Notes under the pieces: generated by a model
The model's database searches: none
Told to the model about the DNA's origin: nothing
What the model saw: only the letters and a program-made list of their open reading frames with translations
Source: Struthio camelus
Taxonomy: Eukaryota; Chordata; Aves; Struthioniformes; Struthionidae
Length of the DNA: 64,000 nt
Assembly: GCF_040807025.1 (NCBI RefSeq)
Contig: NC_090981.1
Span: forward strand, 942,501-1,006,500
Direction of reading: 5' to 3'
Shown: piece after piece, positions 33,561 to 44,080 of the stretch
Layout: each line of letters begins with the position of its first letter
How positions within the stretch are numbered: position 1 is the first letter of the stretch
Made by a program: the position numbers and the translations under genes

Positions 33561-33900
33561 CCAACTACTCTGAAAGAGAAGGTGAGCCAGGAGCCAAGAG
33601 CAATAGCAAGGCAGACAGGGACAATGGCCTCACTCCAACAAAGAGCCAGGATGTTGAGTCAGCAAGTCAGGGTCAGCATCAGGTCCAAAGATGGTGATCA
33701 CCCAGCAAGTTCATAGTGACGAGGTAGGTCTGAGGTCAAGCCAGGAAGTCAAATCAGCAGATCTCGATCAGAGTCAGAATCAAGGTGATGCAAGACTCAG
33801 CACAGACATAGCTGCTACACAGCTGTGATGTAGCTCAGACAGGACCAGCAGTAGAGCTTCAGCTTAAAAGCAGCTCCCAAGGAAAAGGAGGGGCAGGCAC
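33560..33900 (+). repeat. Unclassified interspersed repeat, copy 2
   Basis: It shares CTGAGGTCAAGCCAGGAAGT (near 33727) and several flanking words with the reverse complement of 1740-2290. The stretch is rich in CAGG, GTCAG and CAAG words. Confidence 0.5.
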
Positions 33901-33955
33901 ATGCTTCTAGCTTTCTTCAAAACAGCTCTTATCAGTGAAGGAGCTGACCTTGGAC

Positions 33956-34734
33956 TCAACCAGCTAAACTCCTAGAAGGGAGGAAAATGTGCTCAGGGCC
34001 CTGACAGAAAATAAAGGCCAAGGGGTAACTGAGGAGGCCTACAGCCTCTCTGGCATTGAGGTTGGATCCATCAGCTTTTACAATCTTGCAGCAAAAGTAC
34101 AGCAGAGTGCTGTTCAGATCTATGTCATCTTCCCCATTCCCAGCTATGAAAAAGTCCACCTCAATAAACAGGCTTTTCTGAATGCTGGTCTGCGGTTGGG
34201 GCCACTTCAAACCAATTCAGCTCTGATTTGGTACTTTATTCTGAGCAGCTGTGAATGAAAGCCATCCCTGTTAAAATATATATCCTTTTCTAGTGGTAGA
34301 ACAGGCCCTCTTTCTCTGGGTTTCCCATTTCTCTTACACTGTTTGGCAGGTCTTGTTCTTTTTCTTCTTGTCCTGGCCAGAATGCTGCCTGGCCTTCCCT
34401 CCAGGGATACGAGGCATCTCCCTTTCTTTTAAGGCTTTTTCTTTGAATATAAACAAGACCCAAGCCCTCCTGCTTTTCCAGTGTCTCCAACTTGCCCAGG
34501 ATGGCCCTACAGATCTGCCCAGTAACATTTTTTGCAATGTTTTGAGTGATGCTTTTAAAATGCAGCATTAACAATTTCCAAACCCCTTTTGGAAAGCAGC
34601 ACAGCCTTTCTAAAGAAGCTATGAAATATACCTCCTACACCAGCCACACATATCACAGGAATGCCTTTAAAACCAGGGAGATCATTGCTGACCTGGACTC
34701 TATAATAATTCATGTACAAGACCAGGTCTCCATA
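33956..34734 (+). other. Possible further Maverick coding remnants
   Basis: Open frames at 33989-34258 (GIEVGSISFYNLAAKVQQSA), 34293-34571 and 34546-34860 lie downstream on the same strand. None shows a motif that identifies capsid, protease or integrase. They may be the decayed capsid region or unrelated DNA. Confidence 0.3.
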
Positions 34735-35377
34735 CATGACCAACCAATAAACCCCTACAAAGGAAGAAGGCTCAGAGGAGGTGGGCAAGGGCCATGTGCC
34801 CATGAAGCTCAGGGAAGAATGCAGGGAGTGACTGACCACAGCTGCTGCACAGAGAACTGACTTTATCTCAACACAAAGGGGATCAGAGGGTGGCCTTTGT
34901 TTTAGATAAACATCTATGTCAGTTGAGGGGATCAACTGGTTGTGTGAATGTGTCTCCCTAAGTTCATCAAGAGTGTGAATGTCTCCCTGAGTTAGCCAGA
35001 CCAGCATGGGGGGAGTGCATATGTGGCTCAGCCCAACATACGAGTTTAAAAACTGAACAACTAACAAAAGAATTTTGAAGAGAGCAATGGGCTTGAGCTG
35101 GTTCCAACTGACCTATTCCTTCCTGGCGATTAGGGATGCCCAGTGTCGTGATGATGACCATATTATAGAAACCAGTAATGGGAATCACATTTGTATTGTG
35201 ACTGAACTGTATATTGCAATTGCGATATTCTGCTAATTGTAACTTACACTTGTATTGTGATTTCAGTATATTGCTGTATCACTCCGCTAAATCAAAAATC
35301 CCATGTAACATCAAACATCTTCAAATAAGTTATTTTTGATATTAAACATTACACCCTCCATGTGTGGAACATCTAAA
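34735..35377. mobile_element. Second copy of the PolB-splitting LTR, inverted, truncated
   Basis: Its reverse complement aligns with 29890-30506 over most of its length, for instance GGGCTGAGCCACATATGCAC-type words and TTTATCTCAACACAAAG on the plus strand. The left end corresponds to the GGTTGGTCA terminus of copy 1. The right end is lost at a CR1 junction at about 35377, so no target duplication can be seen. Confidence 0.78.
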
Positions 35378-35656
35378 ATCACAGAATGGTTGAGGTTGGA
35401 AGGGACCTCTGGAGATCATCTAGTCCAACCCCCCCTGCTCAAGCAGGGTCCTCTAGAGCACGTTGCTCAGGACTGTGTCCAGGCGGGTTTTGAATATCTC
35501 CAGCGAAGCAGACTCCACAACCTCTCTGGGCAACCTGTTCCAGTGCTCAGTCACCCTCACAGGAAAGAAGTTTTTCCTCAGGTTTAGGTGGAACTTCCTG
35601 TGTTTCAGTTTGTGCCCGTTGCCTCTTGTCCTGTTGCTGGGCACCACTGAAAAGAA
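35378..35656 (-). mobile_element. CR1 LINE 3' end
   Basis: The minus strand shows the last ~75 codons of CR1 ORF2 ([40 protein letters not shown]) followed by the 3' UTR. The 3' end at 35378 joins LTR sequence directly. It is 5' truncated near 35656. Confidence 0.9.
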
Positions 35657-37249
35657 ATAATGAAAAAAGTTACTTTCTTGAAATAACAAAGAAGTTACTT
35701 TCATCTCTTTTGTAGATATTTAATGGCAGCTAAACTAGATCTGATCTGTATTTGTGTTGCTTTTATGGTGTTGTATAAAGAAAAAGAAAGCACATATCAT
35801 ATTATAAATACTTGCAATAAATTCAAGGCCTCCTACAATTTTGGCCTCTTTTAGACCAGGGAAGGACTGTTGGGTTGTGCTTTAAGGCCTTATCTATTCT
35901 ACTGTTAAAACTGTTTAAAGGAAAGGGTGATTACAGTGTCAGGAGGATCTACAAACATTCCTGATACTGAGCTTAAACAAATCCAAGGATAGTCCAAGTC
36001 TTCAGCTCACAGGCCAGTTGGGGCCATCTACACCATCATCTACAGCAATGTCCTTGAAACATAGGAACAGCAGTGTTGTAGCTACAACACAGAGGGACAA
36101 ACTCCACACCTGATTTACCTGGTTAGCAACCACAGGGTGAATTTATGGAATAAACAAATAGAGGCCAAAATCAGGCTGGATAAATTGCACTTACATGAAG
36201 TATATATTTAGCCCCTCTGAGCACAAAATTCAGCCCAGCTGCAAGGTTAATATATCTGGCCTCAGTAATCACATTTGCTATATATTTATTTTAGTTCTTT
36301 TAAAAATTGCTATGCACTCCTCACCACTATGCTTTTAACACTGTAGACATATACAGCTCTTCCAAAGCAAGTGTAAGAAATTTCAATTTGCTATTAAGAA
36401 AGACTGCAAGCAGAGATGTTATTTTCTTTGTTTCTTTTTCCATTGCGTGTTGCCAGCTCAGAAACAATGGGTTGGTGTTGGTCTAGAGGTTTCATAAGTC
36501 TCTTTTGAGCATTTATACTTCATCCAAAATTAAAATTCTGATTAGAAGTAATCCTTTCATACTAAGATCCAGTATTGGCATAAGCTTTGTGTGCAACAGA
36601 AGACTCATTCATGCAGAGAATGCCATGGGAACTGCTGAAAATTATTCTGCAAGGTACTCGTGGAAAGGAATGAGCTTGTATTACAGTTTTGCCAACAGTG
36701 TTTAAAGGAAAAACAGAAGCGCGATATAAATGATTGGAGGCACAGAAAACCCCCACCTTTCCTTCTAATGGAATGGAAAGCAAGCAGCTAAACATGTGCA
36801 TGCCCTCAAGCAGTGACCGATAGTAACCCCCAGTAGAGCCATACTGTGCTAGAAGTAAAAACGTGCTCTTTCCCTGCCAGTATTCAAGATGAGTAAGCAC
36901 TAGGGTAGCTATAGTATAAGCTCTGCAAGTACATAAGCTTTCAGCTGCAAGATAGGGGGAAAATCAAATTGACAAATATAGTATGCACTGACTTTTGCCT
37001 TAGACTAGTGCATGCGTCCCTACTAAGTGATACAGACACCTGCATCACCTCTGGTTTGCCCCCTTTTCCCTTCCCACACAAAGGGCATCTGTAAGCAGAG
37101 CTCCCAACTACACTTCGAAGCTGAAAAGAGACTGCATTTTGGGAGAGAAAAGGCAGGATGCTAACTTAACAAGGTAGAATGACTCTGGCACTCTGCTTAA
37201 AGAAGGGATTCCTGAGTAACTGAGACCGTTTGACTCCTCTCCTGCAACA

Positions 37250-37500
37250 CACACTCCCTAGCACGTAAGAAGGGGGAACGCAACCCCACATAGTCGCATT
37301 GAGCGCCCACAATTGACCTCCAGTTGCCTCACCGAGACGCGTGGCAGTGAAGTAGGTGAAAGGTAACTTGGTGTCAGCGCTCTCAGGAAGTGCTGTGGAG
37401 CAGTGCGCATGCGCGAGTGCTCCCCCCCCACCCGAGGGAGGGGGATGAGTTCTAGGTTTGCGTTTGGCACGCGTTGTGAGTGGCATGTACTGCGTACGAC
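37250..37500. promoter_or_regulatory. CpG-rich segment with NRF1-like and ETS-like sites
   Basis: About 17 CpG dinucleotides fall in roughly 250 bases, far above the surrounding AT-rich DNA. TGCGCATGCGCG at 37405-37416 fits the NRF1 palindrome, and CAGGAAGTG at 37386-37394 fits an ETS core. Both are common in TATA-less vertebrate promoters. I see no associated exon. Confidence 0.35.
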
Positions 37501-37814
37501 TGTTCAACCTATTCTAGAGACAGCAGGAAATGCAGGGAGGAGTACACAATGGCTCTGCTCCTCACGAAGTCCTGCTCTTTCAGTACAATGCTGGTCTTTG
37601 CACTTTGTTCTTGCAAGAGCAGATTCCAGTATGCTACAATGGCTAGGATGGGGTGGGGGGCGACTATGAGCTTGGAGGGATGAAAGAAGTGGTATAAAGG
37701 AGCTATTTAACCTCCCTCACTCAACTTCCATAAAGAGCATTTTTAGTCAAAGAATGTTTGGTCTGTGCACCTAAAGTTATATCTGGAAGCAGGAGCCAGA
37801 ATTGGCTTAGGTAG

Positions 37815-37940
37815 AGAACTAAGATGGAGATCTGGACTCTGTTCTCACTTTTGTTGCAGTGTCCCTTGCTTGGTCATATCACTAAATCTCTATGCCTCTG
37901 TTCTCTGGCTTTCCCTCTCCATCCCTTCATCTGTCTTGTC
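37815..37940 (+). repeat. MIR-like SINE remnant
   Basis: The word order CTTGGTCATATCACTAAATC, TCTATGCCTCTGTTCTC and CCTTCATCTGTCTTGTC follows the MIR 3' half. It is strongly diverged. Confidence 0.4.
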
Positions 37941-38409
37941 AAGTAAGACTATATCTTCTCTTAGTAAAGTCTCTGTGCTTGAACATGGTCTAAATTGCTG
38001 GAGATCTAAGCAAAACTTAGTCCCCTGGATATACTTGTAATAAAAACCTTTTCCCTAACATGTCTTCAAGCACTCTTACACATTCCTTTGCAAAAAACAT
38101 CTGGGAGCTCTATGGTTGATATATGCTACATAAGTGTTAAGTATTGCCACATGGCTTAGTCATAAATCACAGTTAAAATGCATTACCCCTTACAGAAAAC
38201 ATCTGTTACCAAGCACTGAGGTTGGCACAAGCTTTCTGTCACTTTTATTCATTTCTTTCTTATCTTCATTTCTTTTGCATTTTTTTTACTGATAGTAACA
38301 TTTTATTTAGTCACTTTAACAAGTACATTGATACTTAACAGATTACTTCATCTCTAAGGAGACAGAGACAAGAGGACAAAGAGCTTCATTTTATTCTTAC
38401 TTGCTTTTT

Positions 38410-38414
38410 ATCTG
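38410..38414. other. ERV-C target-site duplication, left (ATCTG)
   Basis: ATCTG directly precedes the LTR and is repeated exactly at 49090-49094 beyond the other LTR, 10.7 kb away. It proves both LTRs belong to one integration. Confidence 0.9.
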
Positions 38415-38835
38415 TGTAAGGGTAAGGCGGGGGCACTGCCTGGACTCCCGGCAGGGACAGATACACAAACACAAGGCACACTAGGGTCGATACTGAGCGT
38501 TTATTACCTCTGCGTCTGAGCGGGGGTTCCCCAGCGATTTCCCGATCGAGGCAATAACGGAGCAGGAGAGTCCCTGGCACCACTGAGCATCGGTCCAGGG
38601 CGAGGAACGCCGGGGGGGCACTATGTGAGGTTTTTATGGACTACACACATGTGCAGCAAGCATATTGAGCTCATCACTGCTTCCGATTCAAAGCCCAGGT
38701 GTAGCACCACACTGGCACGGGCTCAGCCACATGACTATGAGTCAGCCTGCTCTGTAGATGCTCCTTTTCCCACGGAACGGTCTGGCTAGCTTCCATCGCC
38801 TATCTGCTCCACATTCTTCTGCATTTTCCCATACG
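38415..38835 (-). mobile_element. 3' LTR of ERV-C
   Basis: On the minus strand it starts (C)GTATGGGAAAATGC and ends GCCTTACCCTTACA. It contains a TATA-like CATAAAAACC near 38625-38637 and an AATAAA signal near 38500 (both minus strand). It matches the 5' LTR at 48691-49089 except for about 25-30 differences by eye and one ~20-base segment (38580-38600) absent from the other copy. Confidence 0.92.
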
Positions 38836-38847
38836 CTCCACCCCCGC
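38836..38847 (-). promoter_or_regulatory. Polypurine tract of ERV-C
   Basis: The minus strand reads GCGGGGGTGGAG immediately before the 3' LTR, matching the ERV-A and ERV-B tracts. Confidence 0.8.
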
Positions 38848-38860
38848 GATGGAAAGCTAG

Positions 38861-40047
38861 TTACAGGCCGTCCCAATCTTCAGAAGGACGTGGGGTATGA
38901 GGGCACGGGTGTTTACAAAGCAATGAAATCAAAACACAGCATAATACAAAGCAAAAGAGAAACAAGGGTCCTCCTTGTATGAGGTGGCCCAGCCATCCCG
39001 TTAGGGAGCCAAACCAATTAGCCAGCCAGGCATCTCCGTTGTTCTGCCGGATATGTTGGATAATATCTGGTAAGTGGCTGATAGCGTTCTTAATAGACGC
39101 TGATTCATCAGTGACATTAAAACAGCACATTCCGGTGAAGTTATGACATCTGTGGTTATGTCGCAGTAGGAGATAGTCGATCACTAGATGCTTTTGCAAT
39201 GTTCCTTGCCATACCTCTCCCAGCTCTTTATTTAAAGAGGCAATGGCCCTAGATGTCCAATTTAAGCCTGGAGCTAGAGCACAGGCAACATGCTCTAACT
39301 GTTTATAATTATGCCCCACCACCCCCGGGATCCCAACCAGGCTTAACAATAGGCCTAAGGCTTCTGCATGAGAAAATAAACTTATATGGGGGTTACAAGT
39401 GGCATCTAGGATATGCTGTGGGGTCCTTCGCCACTTCGTCATAAAGGGAAGGATGCTTAAAGTAACATGACCCACAGTGCATGGATCCCACCTGTGACGC
39501 TGGCCGGCACAAACGTATATGCTGTAGTGCCCCACAGAAGGAACCATCCTAGTGGTAGCATCAGGTGAGCAGACGCATAGGCAATATTCATAGTGTCATT
39601 ACAGATTAACTGTGTGTTGGTTACATTCTACAGAACAGAAGTAGCATTTACAAAGCAAAAGCAAATATCTGCTTTAGACATATTAGCTATATGAAAAGAG
39701 TAAGTCCAAGGTATCAGCTTTTGGGAAACAATACCCAAATTGCATAAATTCATGGGAGAAACAGAAATAGCAAAATCTTTTAGAAAAGTGTAACTCTGCA
39801 ATGCCGTGAGTGGAGTTGGTACACCTATGTAACACGTAGTTAAGACATCATCCACAGATCGTCCTCCTGCAATACAGAAAGTAGAGAGGTTAGTGAGCCA
39901 AATCCACGTATTTGCACGGGAGGCGAGATGGTCTTGTGGATCAATGGCATCTGTCGTGGTCAGCAAGAGGCAACATTCCAACAGCAGCTTACAGACGCCG
40001 GCGTGACAACCTGTTGATGGGAAGATAGAAAGGCATGGTGTCGCCAC
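38861..40047 (-). pseudogene. env: ERV-C env, with gamma-type TM
   Basis: Two minus-strand frames make up the visible envelope. The N-terminal frame (40047-39628) is SU-like with possible N-glycosylation sites (NLST, NMSK, NATS). The C-terminal frame (39547-38861, 228 codons) is the TM subunit. It has a helical region VWQGTLQKHLVIDYLLLRHN, then CHNFTGMCC (a CX6CC motif), NVTD, WLANWFGSLTGWL, and a hydrophobic anchor LFLFCFVLCCVLISLLC with a short tail. CX6CC marks gammaretrovirus-type TM, where it links covalently to SU. The first frame ends at a stop near 39628. No clear furin site is seen. Confidence 0.75.
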
Positions 40048-40552
40048 CAGGAAGAACTAGCGCGGTGGCTCCTGGACCATCTGCTAAAACAGTGCCGGGC
40101 CATTTTTCCTTCTGAGGAGTAAGTATCCACACACTGGCTAGAGAGTGTACTGAGGGTGTTTGCTGAACTTGAGGCACTCCGGCACTGTGCATCAGAATTC
40201 CTCGCAGCATTGGTGCTCCCTGCGAGACATCCACTGGCGTGGATACGGATACCTGGGAAGAGAAATCTTGAGAACAGGTCAATAGAAGTGGGGCTATTTG
40301 AACAGGTATTAAAGGCGTAAACAACCATACACACAGTGAAGGGCAGTCAAGTCTCAAATGTAAGCTTACAACTCTTTGTTCAGTAATCACAAATGGCTCA
40401 GATGTATAGACTTCTACCTTCCCAGAGGCGAGTATGCGGGGGCCAATCTCCCCTTCCATTACAGATATCTGAGCGGGAATCGCTAGGGTTGCTTTGGCTT
40501 GTACTCGCTCGTAGGGAGGAAGCATTCCAACACGCCCGTTAAGCATAAACAT
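39989..40552 (-). pseudogene. pol: ERV-C pol C-terminal: dUTPase-like region and integrase tail
   Basis: The minus-strand open frame is 187 codons. Its end, VWILTPQKEKWPGTVLADGP then FYLPINRLSRRRL, matches the ERV-B tail after its dUTPase. In the position of the ERV-B dUTPase it has ILASGKVEVYTSEPFVITEQ and LHLRLDCPSLCVWLF. These follow the beta-strand spacing of dUTPase but lack the PGSAGLDL, GVIDxxY and GFGSTG motifs. I infer a catalytically dead dUTPase-like domain. A dUTPase downstream of integrase is a known feature of ERV-L elements. Confidence 0.55.
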
Positions 40553-40802
40553 GGGGGAGCATGCTCACCCACCCCCTTAATGTCTGCGTGGTGGTAAGTT
40601 TTCGAATTTCTTCCTTCAGCAGGCCCTTCATTCTCTCTATTAATCCACTAGCTTGAGAGTGGTAGGGTATATGCAAGACCCAGGTGATCCCCAAGTCCTT
40701 TGCCCATTCTTGTACTACATGGCCGGCAAAGTGGGTACCTTGGTCACTCTGTATTTCTTTTGGTATACCGTAAGTATACATGAGCTGCTCTAAGCCCCGC
40801 AC
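40539..40802 (-). pseudogene. pol: ERV-C integrase, second half of core
   Basis: The minus-strand frame has GIPKEIQSDQGTHFAGHVVQ (second catalytic Asp) and IPYHSQASGLIERMKGLLKE (catalytic Glu). It follows the frame 42248-40833, from which it is separated by a TAG near 40835, in the same order as other retroviral integrases. Confidence 0.88.
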
Positions 40803-40832
40803 AGTAGAGGATTGATTCGCATGGGAGGTAAG

Positions 40833-42248
40833 CTATGCATACATAAGGCCTGTGTAAGTGTCTGCAGCAGTCAATATATACTTTCGCCCCTGTGAGGCGG
40901 GCAATGGGCCTACATAATCTACTTGCCAGGTTGCAAAGGGTTGTTTGCCTCGCTTGAGGCGACCGTATGCGCTGGTGAGAGGCCCTTTTGTTATCTTCAT
41001 ACAAATGGGACAGTTAGCATGTGCTGGCTTACACCAATGTAACACTAACATGGGATGGCCTCGTGCTAGATCCCAAGCCTGAGCTGCGATGGGGCCACGA
41101 TGCCCTGATCGTTCATGCGCTTGCCAAGCTTGCTTTAACTCTGAGGGAGTTGCCATCTGGTCGACTGCTGTATTATGCTGAGTTTCGAGGGTCTCCTGTT
41201 TCTGATGGGCATCACCATGTCGCACAGACACAGCTTTAGTTTGCACACTGTCCCAAATCCTTTCCCACAAGGGGCTCCCCTGGAGTTCCTTATCATGTAT
41301 CTGCCACTGTGCAGCGACCCATGTTGGTAACCAGGTTCGCAGACCCTTGTATACTCCCCAGCTATCCGTATAGAGGTAGCGTGCATCTCCCTCATCGAGG
41401 GCTATAGCTGTGGCCTTTAAGTCGGCCCAAGGACTTGAGTATCCCGTTCCTGACGCAAAACAGTGGCCAGTATCCATGGCAGGATTATATGCTGCAGAGC
41501 GCCACACTCGCTCTCCTGCCCAGGAATACGGTGCACTGCCATCAGAAAACCAGGCCCACTCCAGTTGCTCAGGAGCTAACGTCTCAAAAGGAGGCGCCTC
41601 TTGGACAGGCGATGGCTCTATCGGGGGAGCAGGGGAGGGCAGCCCCTCTGGCTCCGACAATAGAGGCATGTGCTCAAAATGTACTTCCCCTAACAAGGGT
41701 GCATGTGGGGTACTCATGTCCTTTCTCCCCCCCTTAAACCGGGCTTGTAAATAGTGTTTCCATTTCCACTGAGTTGCACCTTGGGCCACCCCTACATGGG
41801 CCCTGACTGTATCATCAGTCACCCATGCCTGGATGGGGATGGGGGTGTGTACAGTCACCGGGTCACGTCCTGTAACTCGTTCGGTATCCTGCAAAGCCCA
41901 CACCACAGCCAAAAGCTGTTTTCCCAGAGGTGTATAATTTGCTGTGGCCCCTTGCAGGGAACGGGACCAGAAACCTATAGGTTCCCGCCTTGTGTGAGCA
42001 CATTGCTGCCACAACCCCCAAGACACTGTATCCCCCATAACCGTTACCTCCAGCTTGAAAGGTTGTCCCTCATACGGTGTGAATAGTTCGGAGTGTTGGA
42101 CTACCACCTCCTTGCACAGGTCAAAGGCTTGCTGCTGTTCTTCAGTCCATCGCCACTGGCTACTTTTTTTGGTCAAACGCTGTAGAGGCCACATTAAATA
42201 TGCTGAGTGGGGTATAAAGGTCCGCCAAAACCCCAAAAGGCCCCCCAA
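40833..42248 (-). CDS. pol: ERV-C RT connection, RNase H and integrase N-terminal part
   Basis: This is an open frame of 471 codons. Residues ~1-130 are the RT thumb/connection (LMWPLQRLTKKSSQWRWTEE, LGKQLLAVVWALQ). RNase H follows with WFSDGSAPY (Asp), LYTDSWGVYKGL (Asp) and HQKQETLETQHNTAVDQMA (Asp); the usual Glu block reads WADLKATAIAL with Asp. The integrase zinc-binding HHCC is HERSGH, then CKPAHANCPICMK. The core begins WQVDYVGPLPASQGRKYILT with the first catalytic Asp. Being this long without a stop, it shows modest decay. The true gene starts further upstream in RT. Confidence 0.92.
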   Translation of the reverse strand: MGGLLGFWRTFIPHSAYLMWPLQRLTKKSSQWRWTEEQQQAFDLCKEVVVQHSELFTPYEGQPFKLEVTVMGDTVSWGLWQQCAHTRREPIGFWSRSLQGATANYTPLGKQLLAVVWALQDTERVTGRDPVTVHTPIPIQAWVTDDTVRAHVGVAQGATQWKWKHYLQARFKGGRKDMSTPHAPLLGEVHFEHMPLLSEPEGLPSPAPPIEPSPVQEAPPFETLAPEQLEWAWFSDGSAPYSWAGERVWRSAAYNPAMDTGHCFASGTGYSSPWADLKATAIALDEGDARYLYTDSWGVYKGLRTWLPTWVAAQWQIHDKELQGSPLWERIWDSVQTKAVSVRHGDAHQKQETLETQHNTAVDQMATPSELKQAWQAHERSGHRGPIAAQAWDLARGHPMLVLHWCKPAHANCPICMKITKGPLTSAYGRLKRGKQPFATWQVDYVGPLPASQGRKYILTAADTYTGLMYA

Positions 42249-42615
42249 AAGCTTGTAGTTGTTTTACAGTAGTGGGAACAGGGTACTGTTGCATAGTATT
42301 GTGCACTTTCTCAGGGACAGCTTTCGTCTGCCCCCTCCAGACTATCCCTAGGAATTGCACACTAATGTCCGGCCCCTGCACCTTCTTAGGGTTCACAGCC
42401 CACCCCTGCTCCTGTAGGGTCTGTACTAGCAACGATAGCTGTTCATGCACCCATTCTTTAGAAGGTCCCGTTATCAAAATATCATCAATATAATGATGGA
42501 TGGTACACTCTGTAAGGGGTGGGAGGAGATCAGCTGAGACCATCTGGTGGCAAATGGTGGAGCTATGTTTATAGCCCTGAGGAAGGACTTGAAACGTATA
42601 TTGCTTATTATTCCA
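42160..42615 (-). pseudogene. pol: ERV-C reverse transcriptase, C-terminal half
   Basis: The minus strand has HHYIDDILITGPSKE (YIDD, RT motif C) and GWAVNPKKVQGP followed by VQFLGIVWRG (motifs D/E). Upstream bases 42570-42615 hold FQVLPQGYKHS, the LPQG motif. The copy is interrupted here by a CR1 inserted at 42624. It shifts frame near 42190 before the next open segment. Confidence 0.9.
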
Positions 42616-42623
42616 TGTAAATG
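42616..42623. other. CR1 target-site duplication (TGTAAATG), left
   Basis: It repeats at 43773-43780 after the CR1 3' end. The first bases of the right copy could also be CR1 tail, so the minimum duplication is TAAATG. Confidence 0.65.
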
Positions 42624-43772
42624 GACCTGGACTTCAGCAAGGCTTTTGACACTGTCTCCCATCACATCCTCCTAGGTAAGCTCAGGAAGTGTGGGCTAGA
42701 TGAGTGGACAGTGAGGTGGCTTGAGAACTGGCTGGATGGCAGGGCTCAGAGGGTTGTGGTGAATGGCGCAGAGTCAAGTTGGAGGCCTGTGGCTAGTGGT
42801 GTCCCCCAGGGGTCAGTGCTGGGTCCAGTCTTGTTCAATGTACTCATCAATGACCTTGAGGAAGGGACAGAGTGCACCCTCAGCAAGTTTGCTGATGATA
42901 CTAAACTGGGGGGAGAGGCTAACACACCAGAAGACTGTGCTGCCATTCAGAGGGACCTGGACAGGCTGGAGAGGTGGGCGGAGAGGAACCTCCTGAAGTT
43001 CAACAAAGGCAAGTGCAAGGTCCTGCACCTAGGCAGGAATAACCCCATGCACCAGTACAGGCTGGGGGTTGACCTGCTGGAAAGTAGCTCTGCAGAGAAG
43101 GACCTGGGAGTGCTGGTGGACAACAAGTTAAACATGAGCCAGCAGTGTGCCCTTGTGGCCAAGAAGGCCAAGGGTATCCTGGGGTGCATTAGGCAGAGTG
43201 TTGCCAGCAGGTCGAGGGAGGTGATCCTGCCCCTCTACTCAGCCCTGGTGAGGCCTCACCTGGAGTCCTGTGTCCAGTGCTGGGCTCCCCAGGACAAGAG
43301 AGACATGGCACTCCTGGAGAGAGTCCAGTGGAGGGCTACCAAGATGATTAGAGGGCTGGAGCATCTCTCCTATGAAGAAAGACTGCAAGAGCTGGGCCTG
43401 TTCAGCCTGGAGAAGAGAAGACTGAGGGGGGATCTCATCAACGTGTGCAAGTATCTGAAGGGGGAGTCTCAAGAGGATGAGGCCAGTCTCTTTTCTGTGG
43501 TGCCCAGTGACAGGACAAGAGGCAAAGGGCAGAAACTGAACCACAGGAAGTTCCATCTAAACCTGAGAAAAAACTTCACTGTGAGGGTGACAGAGCATTG
43601 GAACAGGTTGCCCAGAGAGGTAGTGGAGTCTCCTTCCCTGGAGATATTCAAAACCCGTCTGGATGTGATCCTGGGAAATATGCTATAGGTGACCCTGCTT
43701 GAGCAGGGAGGTTGGACTAGATGATCTCCAGAGGTCCCTTCCAAACTAAACGATTCTGTGATTCTGTGATTC
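42624..43772 (+). mobile_element. 5'-truncated CR1 inserted in ERV-C RT
   Basis: It carries an open frame of 355 codons (42621-43688). The frame begins at [20 protein letters not shown] (motif A), includes [13 protein letters not shown] and [11 protein letters not shown], and runs through the C-terminal domain. The 3' UTR ends in three GATTCTGTG repeats at 43750-43772. It is nearly identical to 45800-46900 in the next CR1, so it is young. It is antisense to ERV-C. Confidence 0.93.
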
Positions 43773-43780
43773 TGTAAATG

Positions 43781-44080
43781 CAAATTGATCTTGCGATTGC
43801 AGGGATATAGTGATGGAGAAGAATGCATTCGCCAGATCAATGACAGCTCTCCATTCCTGCAGATGTTTCCCCACTCCTTCTAGTGGAGTTACCATGTCAG
43901 GTACTACAACCGCTAATGGTGGGGCAATTCTATTTAGCTCCCTATAATCCACAGTCATACGCCATGAACCATCAGGCTTCCGAACAGGCCAAATAGGACT
44001 AGTGAAAGCCGACAGGGCAGGGCGTATGATTTGGGTATGCAATAAAGCGTCTAGAGTTTCCTGAATCACCTTTCCCCACC
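43781..44080 (-). pseudogene. pol: ERV-C reverse transcriptase, N-terminal half
   Basis: The minus-strand frame from 44069 has IRPALSAFTSPIWPVRKPDG and WRMTVDYRELNRIAPPLA, RT motifs 1-2. RAVIDLANAFFSITI follows with catalytic Asp of motif A. The next residues are cut by the CR1 insertion. Confidence 0.9.

Larger units (their letters stand above)
35657..38409. other. Unique DNA with a CpG-rich segment and a MIR-like SINE
   Basis: No gene is recognised. Two items inside are listed separately: a CpG-rich promoter-like segment at 37250-37500 and a MIR-like element near 37815-37940. Confidence 0.5.

Noticed and set aside
33276..33716. Cys-rich zinc-finger gene
   Set aside because: The Cys spacing does not fit a family I know, and the C-terminal half is an interspersed repeat, so only a low-confidence unassigned entry is given.
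24636..34734. Maverick integrase, cysteine protease and major capsid genes
   Set aside because: I searched the frames by eye for DDE integrase, protease and capsid motifs and saw none I could support. The right part is too decayed.
29861..35377. One provirus bounded by the two related LTRs
   Set aside because: The LTRs are inverted relative to each other, and one has its own target duplication with polymerase sequence on both sides.
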